From contig SVQO01000004.1 in NCBI GenBank assembly GCA_015065325.1, forward strand, positions 1 to 54,898: a DNA stretch of 54,898 nt. The letters run 5' to 3'. Below are positions 47,516 to 54,898 of the stretch, one piece after another. The notes below the pieces were generated by a model. That model had not been told where the DNA came from. It worked only from the letters and a program-made list of their open reading frames with translations, and searched no databases. Made by a program: the position numbers and the translations under genes. Each line of letters opens with the position of its first letter. Position 1 is the stretch's first letter. The stretch is from Oscillospiraceae bacterium (GTDB lineage: Bacteria > Bacillota > Clostridia > Oscillospirales > SIG627).

Positions 47516-49531
47516 TCAGGTCTCAACAATGACGGGAAGAACCATGGGGCGACGGCGGGTTCTGCCGAACAGGAACTTTGAGATCTCGTCTCGGGTTCGA
47601 GTCTTGACGGACGCAAAATCCAGACCGTTGTCCAAGGCGCTTTCCATCGTTCTTCTCGCAACGGTGCGGATCTCCTCCATCAGATCTTCACTTTCACGGA
47701 CGTAAACGAAGCCGCGCGTGATGATCTGTACGTCGCCCACCAAAAACTTGCCGTAGGAATCCACTGCGGCAACCACGGTGATGATTCCTTCCTCGGAAAG
47801 AAGCTTTCGGTCGTGAAGCACGACACTTCCTACGTCGCCTACTCCAAGGCCGTCCACCAGGATCATTCCTGCAGGGACGCTGCCCGTAAAGCGGGCAGTA
47901 CGACCTCCGTCGGAAAATTCCAGAATCTTTCCGATCTCGGAAATAAAGATATTCTCCTTCGGGATCCCCGCGTATTGCGCCAGGGCGGAATTTTGCGCCA
48001 GATGCTTGTATTCACCGTGAACGGGCATAAAGAAGCGAGGCTTGGTCAGAGCGAAGATCATTTTGATCTCCTCCTGGCACGCGTGACCGGAAACGTGAAC
48101 CTCGGCAATGCGGTCGTAGACCACCGAGATCTGCTTTTTCATCAGCTCGTTGATGATGCCCGTGATGGTCTTTTCGTTGCCGGGAATGGGATGAGCGGAA
48201 ATGACCACCATATCCTCGGGACTGAGCTTCACCTGACCGTGGGTGCCGAACGCCATACGTGAAAGTGCGCTCATCGCCTCACCTTGGCTTCCCGTGGTAA
48301 TGAGCGTCACGTTGCGGGGAGCAAATTTGCGAAGCTCCTCAGGCTCGATCAGCGTACCCTTGGGGATCTTCATATATCCCAGTTTGGAAGCGGTATTTAC
48401 GATATTGATCATACTTCTTCCCAAAATACAAACCGCTCTGTGATGCTTGACGCTGGCATCGATGATCTGCTGAACGCGGTGAATGTTGGAGGAGAAGGTC
48501 GCTACGATGACGCGTTTGGTATTGTCGTGGAAGATCTGCTCCAGGCTGGTACCGACGGTGCGCTCACTGGGGGTAAAGCCGGGACGCTCGCAGTTGGTGG
48601 AGTCACAGAACAGAGCGGTGACCCCTTCCCTACCCAATTCGCCAAAGCGGGTCAGATCGGTCATTTCCCCTGCAATGGGAGTAGAGTCGATCTTGAAGTC
48701 GCCGGTAAACACCAGATTTCCCGCAGGGGAGTGAATGGCAAACGCCACTGCATCTGCAATGGAATGATTTACGGAAATAAATTCCACGCCGAATTCTCCC
48801 GCACGGATGGTTTCGCCGGGAGTAACGTAGTGCATCTCCGCGCTTTTATCCAGACCGAATTCCACCAGCTTATTCTCTACGATCCCCAGCGTAAGCTTCG
48901 TGCCGTAAAGGGGCACATTCACCTTTCTCAGAACGTAAGGGATGGCACCGATATGGTCCTCGTGTCCGTGGGTCAGGAAAATGCCGCGAAGCTTATGAAT
49001 ATTCTCCTCCAGATACTGGGTATCGGGAATTACCAGATCCACACCGGGCATACCGTCGTCGGGGAAGCCCATACCGCAGTCAATGACGATCATATCCCGA
49101 TCGGTTTCCACCACGGTCATATTCTTGCCGATCTCACCCAAACCACCCAGGGGGATCACGCGAACGGGCTTTTCAGAAACCGTTTCTTTCGGAATCCGTT
49201 TTTTGGGAGCGGTCTTGTGCTCGGGTTTCTTTTTCTCCTGTACGGGAACGGCAAGTGAGCCGCGCTTTACCGTTTTCTGCGTGTTGCGCTTGGCAGGCTC
49301 CTTTGCCTGCTTTGTCTCTTTCTTCTTTTCTTCTTCTCTCATACGAAGGATCTCCTGCTCTACCGTCAGCTTCTCCTTCGTTTTCTTTTTATCCTTGTTG
49401 AAACGACGGAAAGTTTTTTCGGTAGCTTTCTGATTTGTTTTGTTGGTATTTTTCGGTTCTTTCGTCGTGTTCTTTTTTTTCTTATGTATGGAAAGGGCTT
49501 TACCCTCTCCCGAGTTTTTCTTCAATTTCAT
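47516..49531 (-). CDS. rnj: Ribonuclease J with long basic N-terminal extension
   Basis: A 671-residue metallo-beta-lactamase RNase. The core starts near residue 123 (VRVIPLGGLGEIGKN) and contains HGHEDH (188-193) for two zinc ions. The beta-CASP block lies around TFSSNIHRVQQI, and the C-terminal domain around residues 570-671. It acts as a 5'-3' exonuclease and endonuclease in mRNA decay and rRNA maturation. The first 120 residues are about one third Lys/Arg (34 K, 7 R), low complexity and probably disordered. ATG at 49531 follows GAGGA and overlaps the upstream gene by 32 bp. Confidence 0.93.
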   Translation of the reverse strand: MKLKKNSGEGKALSIHKKKKNTTKEPKNTNKTNQKATEKTFRRFNKDKKKTKEKLTVEQEILRMREEEKKKETKQAKEPAKRNTQKTVKRGSLAVPVQEKKKPEHKTAPKKRIPKETVSEKPVRVIPLGGLGEIGKNMTVVETDRDMIVIDCGMGFPDDGMPGVDLVIPDTQYLEENIHKLRGIFLTHGHEDHIGAIPYVLRKVNVPLYGTKLTLGIVENKLVEFGLDKSAEMHYVTPGETIRAGEFGVEFISVNHSIADAVAFAIHSPAGNLVFTGDFKIDSTPIAGEMTDLTRFGELGREGVTALFCDSTNCERPGFTPSERTVGTSLEQIFHDNTKRVIVATFSSNIHRVQQIIDASVKHHRAVCILGRSMINIVNTASKLGYMKIPKGTLIEPEELRKFAPRNVTLITTGSQGEAMSALSRMAFGTHGQVKLSPEDMVVISAHPIPGNEKTITGIINELMKKQISVVYDRIAEVHVSGHACQEEIKMIFALTKPRFFMPVHGEYKHLAQNSALAQYAGIPKENIFISEIGKILEFSDGGRTARFTGSVPAGMILVDGLGVGDVGSVVLHDRKLLSEEGIITVVAAVDSYGKFLVGDVQIITRGFVYVRESEDLMEEIRTVARRTMESALDNGLDFASVKTRTRDEISKFLFGRTRRRPMVLPVIVET

Positions 49532-51731
49532 TTAATTTTCCTCTAAATTCAAAGGCATGCTCCAAAGCCGCTTCAAAAGCAGTGGCTTCGGATATGATTT
49601 TCATTCCGTAAAAGCCGGACTCCAGTCTGACTTTTTTTCCTTTTTCCGCAAGAGCTCCCGACAGACCGAGAAGCTTTGCCTTATTGTCTTCCTTCGGCTC
49701 ATAGCGAAGGCTTGTGATATAGACTTCCGGCGTCTTTGCCAATTCGCGCTGCAAGCCCTCCTCACCAAGAAGGGTATAATGAGAAAGCAATAATGCGGCG
49801 AGATGCGCGTTGTCGTAAAGCCAGCGATCCTGCGCGGCTTCGGCTCTGCCCCTTCCCTCCTCTCGCAAAGTGGGATGCTGAGAAAAACGCTCTACGGAGC
49901 CTCCGCGCGCCAAAACGTGCTCGGACAGGACTCGTGCCGAATTTCTCGGAAAAGCAAAACGCCGTCTTCCTTTTTCCAGTTCCTTTTCCAACAAAAACAG
50001 GCGCAGCTTTTCCGTATCTGCCAGACGTTGCCCGTTCAGGAACAGTTTCACCTCACGGCGGAACACCTCGAGAGACAGACCCTCTCCTCTGCTTCCATTG
50101 TATGCGGTAAAGCCCGCATTTATGGCCGCCTCCCGTAAAATGGGAGAAAAGTTTCCCGCGATGCCGATGCGGCGGTGATCGCCTTTGCCCATAGTGCTCT
50201 CCAGAGACTTTCTGTAGCGTTCACGCACATCGCTCCGAAAAACGACCTCTCCGGAGGGAGTATCCGGTGCCTCATCTTCTGCAAAGCGCGATAGCTTCAG
50301 CACCTCCTTGCGCAAGAGGGGAACACCATCTTTGCCAAACGCAAAGAAGATCCCTCGGTCCCGAAGTACCGAAACGAATACTACCGGAACGGAAAACGCT
50401 TGCGCCGCAAAGGACGCCATTTCCTCCGTTCCTTCGGAAAGCATCAGCGCTTTTGCTCCGCCCAAAGTCACGCCGCCTGCCAGCGCAGTGGCAAAATGGG
50501 CACTTCCTTGCTCCGTCTCGTCCCACAAAATGCCGATCTTCTCTCCGCAGAGTCGGGCAAGGGCAAGACCCATTTTCTGTGCATCCTCACGGTCAAGGCC
50601 GAGAAGGGGTCCCCGTGCGGCTCCCTTTTCGGTAAAAATCAGTCCTTCCTCACAAAAGGGGGCGCGACGGGACAAAACGGATCCGGGCAAATACTTTTTC
50701 CCCGGAAAAGCCGATGAGGAGGTCTGCACCGTGCTTCCGGCTCCCAGCACCACGTCCGCAGGGATCATTGCATCCTCACCGATACGGCATCCCTCGCAAA
50801 GGATCGCATCCTTGACGACGGCGCCTTTTTTTAATTCGGCATTTTCCATGACCAAAGCTCCCGACACCTTGCTCCCGGCGGCAAGGTGAACCTTGGGAGA
50901 AATGACCGTGTTCTGCCGAATTTCAGCACCGTCTTCCACTACGGCGCTGTTTGAGACGAAATACAAGCCGTCCCCCTCCTCGCTTCTGCAGGTTTTCCCC
51001 ACAGGCTCCAGATAAGTTTTGGCTTTTCCCTGCAGCACGTCCAAATTGCAACGGTACAGGGTGGGGATCTTGCCGATGTCGCACCAATATCCGCGATCCT
51101 TATAGCCGTAAAGGGAATAACCCTCGCGAATCAAAAGCGGAAAAAGGTCGGCGGCAAAATCAAAATTCTTCCCCTCGGGCACTCTTTCAAGCACCTTGGG
51201 AGATAAGATATACACGCCCGTATTTGCAAGATCGGAAAGAGTCTCCGACCAGTCGGGCTTTTCGGAAAAGGCAAAAATGCGGTCCACGGTATCACGCAAT
51301 ACCACGCCGTATTCCAGCGGAGTTTTCACGCTTGAAAGGATCACGGTGGCGTGTGCTCCCCTTTCCCGATGAAAGCGGATCGCGTCCGACAGATCGAAAT
51401 CGCAAAGTGCATCTCCGCTCATTACCAGAAAAAGTTCCTCTGCTTCAAGCTCCTTTTCCAAAAGTTTTACGCCGCCGCAGGTTCCCATAGGAACGCTTTC
51501 CGTATGGTAAGAAAGCCGGATACCAAAGGCTTCCTCACCGTAGCGGTGGCGGATCTGATCCGCCAGATAATGGGTGGTCACGTAGCCACGGGTCACCCCG
51601 TGGTGGGCAAGCAGAGACAGACAATAATCCATAACGGGTCTTGCCAAAACCGGCACCAGGGGCTTGGGTCTTGAATCGGTGATCGGGCGGAGACGCTCAC
51701 CGCGTCCGCCCGCTAAAATAACAGCTTTCAT
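49500..51731 (-). CDS. NDP-sugar pyrophosphorylase fused to degenerate phosphohexomutase domain
   Basis: A 743-residue protein. Residues 1-230 are a nucleotidyltransferase (ILAGGRGERLRPIT and the DALCDFD metal aspartate). Residues about 250-340 are left-handed beta-helix hexapeptide repeats. Residues about 365-743 resemble a phosphomannomutase/phosphoglucomutase chain. In this last part the phosphoserine loop (TASHNP in active enzymes) is not recognisable; the matching segment reads SVLRDRGIFFAFGKDG, and no DGDGDR metal site is visible. It probably makes NDP-mannose or NDP-glucose, with the mutase domain structural or regulatory. It overlaps the RNase J start. Confidence 0.8.
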   Translation of the reverse strand: MKAVILAGGRGERLRPITDSRPKPLVPVLARPVMDYCLSLLAHHGVTRGYVTTHYLADQIRHRYGEEAFGIRLSYHTESVPMGTCGGVKLLEKELEAEELFLVMSGDALCDFDLSDAIRFHRERGAHATVILSSVKTPLEYGVVLRDTVDRIFAFSEKPDWSETLSDLANTGVYILSPKVLERVPEGKNFDFAADLFPLLIREGYSLYGYKDRGYWCDIGKIPTLYRCNLDVLQGKAKTYLEPVGKTCRSEEGDGLYFVSNSAVVEDGAEIRQNTVISPKVHLAAGSKVSGALVMENAELKKGAVVKDAILCEGCRIGEDAMIPADVVLGAGSTVQTSSSAFPGKKYLPGSVLSRRAPFCEEGLIFTEKGAARGPLLGLDREDAQKMGLALARLCGEKIGILWDETEQGSAHFATALAGGVTLGGAKALMLSEGTEEMASFAAQAFSVPVVFVSVLRDRGIFFAFGKDGVPLLRKEVLKLSRFAEDEAPDTPSGEVVFRSDVRERYRKSLESTMGKGDHRRIGIAGNFSPILREAAINAGFTAYNGSRGEGLSLEVFRREVKLFLNGQRLADTEKLRLFLLEKELEKGRRRFAFPRNSARVLSEHVLARGGSVERFSQHPTLREEGRGRAEAAQDRWLYDNAHLAALLLSHYTLLGEEGLQRELAKTPEVYITSLRYEPKEDNKAKLLGLSGALAEKGKKVRLESGFYGMKIISEATAFEAALEHAFEFRGKLNEIEEKLGRG

Positions 51732-51743
51732 AAATCCCTCCGA

Positions 51744-51768
51744 GCAAAATAATGTATCACTATTTTGC
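51744..51768. other. Inverted repeat upstream of the pyrophosphorylase gene
   Basis: GCAAAATA (51744-51751) and TATTTTGC (51761-51768), 9-bp spacer, between truB and the fused pyrophosphorylase gene. It could be an operator or a weak terminator for truB. No strong promoter was recognised in this 75-bp gap. Confidence 0.3.
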
Positions 51769-51806
51769 CCATGAAGGAAAAAATCTATTCTGCGGTCCTT
51801 TAAAGT

Positions 51807-52712
51807 TTACGTGGGATCAGAGGGGAAATCTTTGATTTTAAAAAGGCAAGACGCACCATCCCGCTCGACGATCTCACCGAGAGCGTAGAACGTGCCTTTT
51901 TGATATAAACGAAACCGCGCTCCGAGCGCTTCATCGGCAAGACCGAGCTTCGTGCATCGGACTGCCTGACCGTTGGCAACAAGCCTTGTGTGAAAATCGG
52001 ATAAGGTGCAAACAGGATACGTCTCGAAAATGCTTTCGGTGGGCACCAAAAGGTCTTCCCGTTCCTCGGGGCTCATTTTCTCAAGCTCTTCCAAAGTCAC
52101 GGTATTCTCCAGAACGAACGCGCCGCTTTTGACCCGTTCCAGTGCACTCATGGCGCCGATACACCCTACCTCCGTGCAAAGATCGGTCAGAAGTGTACGG
52201 ATATAAGTACCCTTGGAAACCTCTGCAACAAAGGTCGCTTCCTCCTGCGAAAAAGAGCAAAGCTCAAAGCGATTTACAAAAACCTTGCGTGCGGGACGGT
52301 CGATGACCTTCCCCTCGCGGGCGTATTCGTAAAGCTTCTTTCCACCGATTTTAACGGCGGAAACCATAGGTGGGACCTGCATATATTCGCCGAGAAAAGC
52401 CTTTACGCCTTCCTCTAACGCGGCACGCTCGGGACGGGTCGCATTTTCCCGAAGCACGCTTCCCCAAATGTCCTCGGTATCGGTTTCGACACCAAACCGA
52501 AGGGTGGCCCGATAAATTTTCGTTTCATCGGGAAGCAGGTCGCACGCCTTGACCGCATTGCCGATCAGAATGGGTAAAACGCCCGTCGCCTGAGGATCCA
52601 GAGTTCCCGTATGTCCAACCTTTTTCGTGCCGAACAAACGTCTTACCCACGCAACGGCATCGTGAGAGGTAAAGCCTTTTTCCTTATACAGACAAAGGAC
52701 TCCGCTTTTCAC
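51807..52712 (-). CDS. truB: tRNA pseudouridine-55 synthase
   Basis: A 301-residue TruB that isomerises U55 in the T-loop of tRNAs. The catalytic aspartate is in GHTGTLDPQATG (Asp39 from the chosen start), with KIYRATLRFG and TYIRTLLTDLC further on. The C-terminal PUA-like region is present. A GTG at 52712 with AAAGGAG is the likely start, overlapping the nrnA stop as GTGA. A longer frame was rejected because it runs into nrnA without a ribosome-binding site. Confidence 0.94.
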   Translation of the reverse strand: MKSGVLCLYKEKGFTSHDAVAWVRRLFGTKKVGHTGTLDPQATGVLPILIGNAVKACDLLPDETKIYRATLRFGVETDTEDIWGSVLRENATRPERAALEEGVKAFLGEYMQVPPMVSAVKIGGKKLYEYAREGKVIDRPARKVFVNRFELCSFSQEEATFVAEVSKGTYIRTLLTDLCTEVGCIGAMSALERVKSGAFVLENTVTLEELEKMSPEEREDLLVPTESIFETYPVCTLSDFHTRLVANGQAVRCTKLGLADEALGARFRLYQKGTFYALGEIVERDGASCLFKIKDFPSDPT

Positions 52713-53680
52713 GAAAGTCTCCTTTCCGCCTCCTCCAGAAGGCGTAGGGTGATCTCCTGCTCCGTGCCGAGGAGCGTACATCCTGCGGCGGCAATGTGAC
52801 CGCCACCACCGAATACACGGCAGAAATCAGAGGCATCAAATCCTTCTTCGCTGCGGACTGAAACCTTAAAAACGCCGGTTTCACGTTCCTTGGCAACCAG
52901 AGCCGCACGAACCCCTTCCAGCTGTCGGATCACATTTACCATAGTATCCAGGTCAGAGTAAGAGGCGCCGAGCTGTTTCTGCGCTTCCAGCGAAACGGTC
53001 AGATATGCGATCTTCCCGTCGCAAGCAGTTTTCAATCGGGAAGCGGCGTAGCTTTCCAGAGAAAGAGTCAAAGCAGACTTGGTTTCAAACATTGCTTTAT
53101 TGATCCGATAAAAGTCTCCCTTTTCGGCGTAAGGAAAAAGGAATGCCGCGGAAAGGAAGGTATCCCGATCGGTATTGGAATAGCGAAAGCATCCCGTATC
53201 GGTGGCAATGGCGGTATAAAGTGCCTGTGCCAGATACCGATCGAAAAAGATCCCCATTTCCTGCAAAAGCTGCAAAACGATCTCACCGCAGCTCGCCTTT
53301 TCGGGATCCACGTATCGAACGGGACTTTCCACGGAATTGATTCTGTGGTGATCGATCACGATCTCAATCCGAGGAATAAAGGGAGCGTCGCAAAGCATCT
53401 CGGGGGAAGCAATATCCACCGTGACAAAATGCTCCGGCTCGAATGAAAAAAGCCCCTCCTCCGCCTCGGTCAGATAGGCAAACTCGCTTCCAAAGGGATC
53501 GGGACAAAAAACGCGAGCCTGTTTTCCAAGCAAACGCAGGGCGTGGGCAAGGGCGTGAGAGGATCCGACGGCATCACCGTCGGGGGAGCGGTGGCAAGCC
53601 ACAAGAACCCGGTCAAAGCCGGGCTCCAGCAGCATATCAGCAATTTCTCTTAACTTATTTTTCTGTGTTTTCTGTTCCAT
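52709..53680 (-). CDS. nrnA: DHH family phosphoesterase (NrnA-like oligoribonuclease/pAp phosphatase)
   Basis: A 323-residue DHH-DHHA1 protein. DHH motifs are SPDGDAVGSSHAL (motif I), VTVDIASPEM (II) and VIDHHRIN (III). The C-terminal DHHA1 domain ends in the glycine-rich GGGGHIAAAG. NrnA degrades nano-RNA fragments and removes phosphate from pAp. It lies between rbfA and truB, the conserved order of the nusA-infB operon in Firmicutes, and overlaps both neighbours. Confidence 0.9.
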   Translation of the reverse strand: MEQKTQKNKLREIADMLLEPGFDRVLVACHRSPDGDAVGSSHALAHALRLLGKQARVFCPDPFGSEFAYLTEAEEGLFSFEPEHFVTVDIASPEMLCDAPFIPRIEIVIDHHRINSVESPVRYVDPEKASCGEIVLQLLQEMGIFFDRYLAQALYTAIATDTGCFRYSNTDRDTFLSAAFLFPYAEKGDFYRINKAMFETKSALTLSLESYAASRLKTACDGKIAYLTVSLEAQKQLGASYSDLDTMVNVIRQLEGVRAALVAKERETGVFKVSVRSEEGFDASDFCRVFGGGGHIAAAGCTLLGTEQEITLRLLEEAERRLS

Positions 53681-54014
53681 TCACATTCAAATCCTTCAGA
53701 ACCTGAGCAATATGGGCGCCGTGCTCCGCAGATCTGTCATAAATAAAGCTGAGCTCGGGCGTCTGGCGGAGATTGAGCCTTTTTGCAAGAGAAGAACGGA
53801 GAAAGCCTGAAGCGCACTCCAATCCCTTCTGCACCTGTTCGGGATCTCCCACGATGATGCCGAAATAGATCTTGGCATATTTCAGATCGGGAGTCACTCT
53901 TGCAGCGTTAACGGTGACAAATGCCGAGGTCACCCGCGGATCCTTGACCTCGCGGATAATATCTCCCAGCTCGTGGGCAACGGAATCGTTTACCCTTTCC
54001 TGTCTGTGATTCAT
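53655..54014 (-). CDS. rbfA: 30S ribosome-binding factor A
   Basis: A 119-residue KH-like ribosome-maturation factor that binds the 30S subunit during late 16S processing. It begins MNHRQERVNDSVAHELGDII and has the KDPRVTSAFVTVN and DLKYAKIYFGI segments typical of RbfA. The length is standard. It follows infB by 19 bp and overlaps nrnA by 26 bp, within the conserved translation operon. Confidence 0.95.
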   Translation of the reverse strand: MNHRQERVNDSVAHELGDIIREVKDPRVTSAFVTVNAARVTPDLKYAKIYFGIIVGDPEQVQKGLECASGFLRSSLAKRLNLRQTPELSFIYDRSAEHGAHIAQVLKDLNVNGTENTEK

Positions 54015-54033
54015 AAATTCCTTTCAACGAGGA

Positions 54034-54898
54034 TCAGCCGTTCTGAACCTCTTCCATAATGTAGGCTTCCAAAACGTCGCCTACGTGAATATCGTTAAAC
54101 TTCTCGAGACCGATACCGCATTCGTAGCCCTGTGCAACCTCCTTGGCATCGTCCTTGAAGCGCTTGAGGGAGGAAATCTTATCCTCAAAGATCACGACGC
54201 TGTCGCGGAGTACACGGATCATGCTGTTTCGGGTCACCTTACCGTCGATCACGTAAGAACCTGCGATCACGCCTACGCCGGGAACACGAATGGTCTGACG
54301 AACTTCTGCCTGGCCCAGCACGTTTTCACGGAAGGTGGGAGCCAGCATACCCTTCATCGCCTTTTCAATTTCCTCCAGGCACTCGTAGATGATACGGTAA
54401 GTACGGATATCCACCTCGTTCTGAACAGCGCTCTCGGTAGCACCTCTGTCGGGACGGACGTTAAAGCCTACGATGATCGCCTGAGAAGCGGCGGCAAGCA
54501 TAACGTCGTTTTCGGTGATACCGCCGACGGCAGCGTGAATGACTTTTACCTTAACTTCCTCGCAGGAAAGCTTTTCCAAAGAAGCCTTGACCGCCTCGGC
54601 ACTGCCCTGAACGTCTGCCTTTACGATGATATTCAGGCTCTTGACGCCTTCTTTCATCTGGTTGAAGAAGTCCTCCAGGCTGACCTTTGCATTGGCACGG
54701 AATTCTTCTTCCTTCTGCTTATCTTTTCTCTGATCGGCAAGTTCTCTTGCCATCTTTTCGTCCTTTACGGCGTTGAAGATATCTCCTGCGCCGGGAACCT
54801 GGTCAAGACCCAGGATTTCCACGGGAACGGAAGGACCTGCAACCTTGAGCTGTCTACCCTTATCGTCGGTCATGGCACGGACTCTGCCCACGGCACCG
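54034..54898 (-). CDS. infB: Translation initiation factor IF-2, C-terminal part (cut by window edge)
   Basis: The 3' 288 codons of infB. The fragment covers the end of domain II, domain III with [20 protein letters not shown] and [14 protein letters not shown], and the C-terminal domain that binds fMet-tRNA. The GTPase domain and the start lie beyond the right end of the window. The frame remains open to the last base, so the gene is partial, not broken. Order infB-rbfA-nrnA-truB is the conserved one. Confidence 0.95.
   Translation of the reverse strand, partial: GAVGRVRAMTDDKGRQLKVAGPSVPVEILGLDQVPGAGDIFNAVKDEKMARELADQRKDKQKEEEFRANAKVSLEDFFNQMKEGVKSLNIIVKADVQGSAEAVKASLEKLSCEEVKVKVIHAAVGGITENDVMLAAASQAIIVGFNVRPDRGATESAVQNEVDIRTYRIIYECLEEIEKAMKGMLAPTFRENVLGQAEVRQTIRVPGVGVIAGSYVIDGKVTRNSMIRVLRDSVVIFEDKISSLKRFKDDAKEVAQGYECGIGLEKFNDIHVGDVLEAYIMEEVQNG

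Noticed and set aside
1..54898. Mobile elements, CRISPR arrays, toxin-antitoxin or phage defence genes
   Set aside because: I looked on both strands and found no transposase, integrase, repeat array or defence-type domain. The XRE genes have membrane protein neighbours rather than toxin-like ones.

Overview
The window looks like ordinary chromosome from an endospore-forming clostridium, most likely an uncultured gut-type member of the Clostridia (Oscillospirales or Christensenellales-like). The reasons are a pro-sigma-E/SpoIIGA pair, a tryptophan T-box, sigma-A promoters with 17-bp spacers and GGAGG ribosome-binding sites, a CD1247-type protein beside EF-P, a thioredoxin plus mini ferredoxin:thioredoxin reductase pair, and a dockerin-tailed wall hydrolase. 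There is no phage, transposon, CRISPR array or tRNA, and rRNA is only implied at the left edge.

Layout. Positions 1-384 hold no gene but carry two tandem consensus promoters pointing left, with a leader like that of an rRNA operon. Next come an SGNH hydrolase (minus), thioredoxin-FTR (plus), and a stand-alone trpB behind a T-box with a UGG specifier. From 3.6 to 9.8 kb lies a minus-strand run: split chromate transporter, a C_GCAxxG redox protein, a CD1247-like protein, efp, an M24 peptidase, yqeG, sigE and spoIIGA. From 10 to 16.5 kb are ldh, a zinc-ribbon/lipoprotein operon facing an XRE regulator, and DUF1846-galE-VanY carboxypeptidase. A DUF6472-proB-proA-proC operon follows, then marR with a heterodimeric ABC exporter.

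From 24 to 29.6 kb the plus strand carries a Na/Pi cotransporter, an ACT-domain protein with a PFL/DUF711 protein, a methyltransferase and rsmI. Then come the dockerin-bearing glucosaminidase, a sugar isomerase/oxidoreductase pair facing an AraC regulator, argG with upstream ARG boxes, and a second XRE/zinc-ribbon membrane protein module. From 37 to 42 kb is mocR-ylmH-GNAT-copA, with copA carrying a fused CopZ-like tail. Next are uxaC, a flavin reductase-rubredoxin fusion, a large secreted protein and a 51-residue acidic peptide gene. The right end holds RNase J, a nucleotidyltransferase/phosphohexomutase fusion and the conserved infB-rbfA-nrnA-truB block, with infB cut by the window edge.

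Functional picture: most of the window is housekeeping (translation, tRNA and RNA processing, Pro/Arg/Trp supply, sporulation, envelope). The less ordinary items are the two XRE/zinc-ribbon modules with their operators, the promoter-spanning inverted repeat of the flavin reductase-rubredoxin gene, the internal start inside copA, the solo trpB, and several secreted or small proteins without an assigned role.
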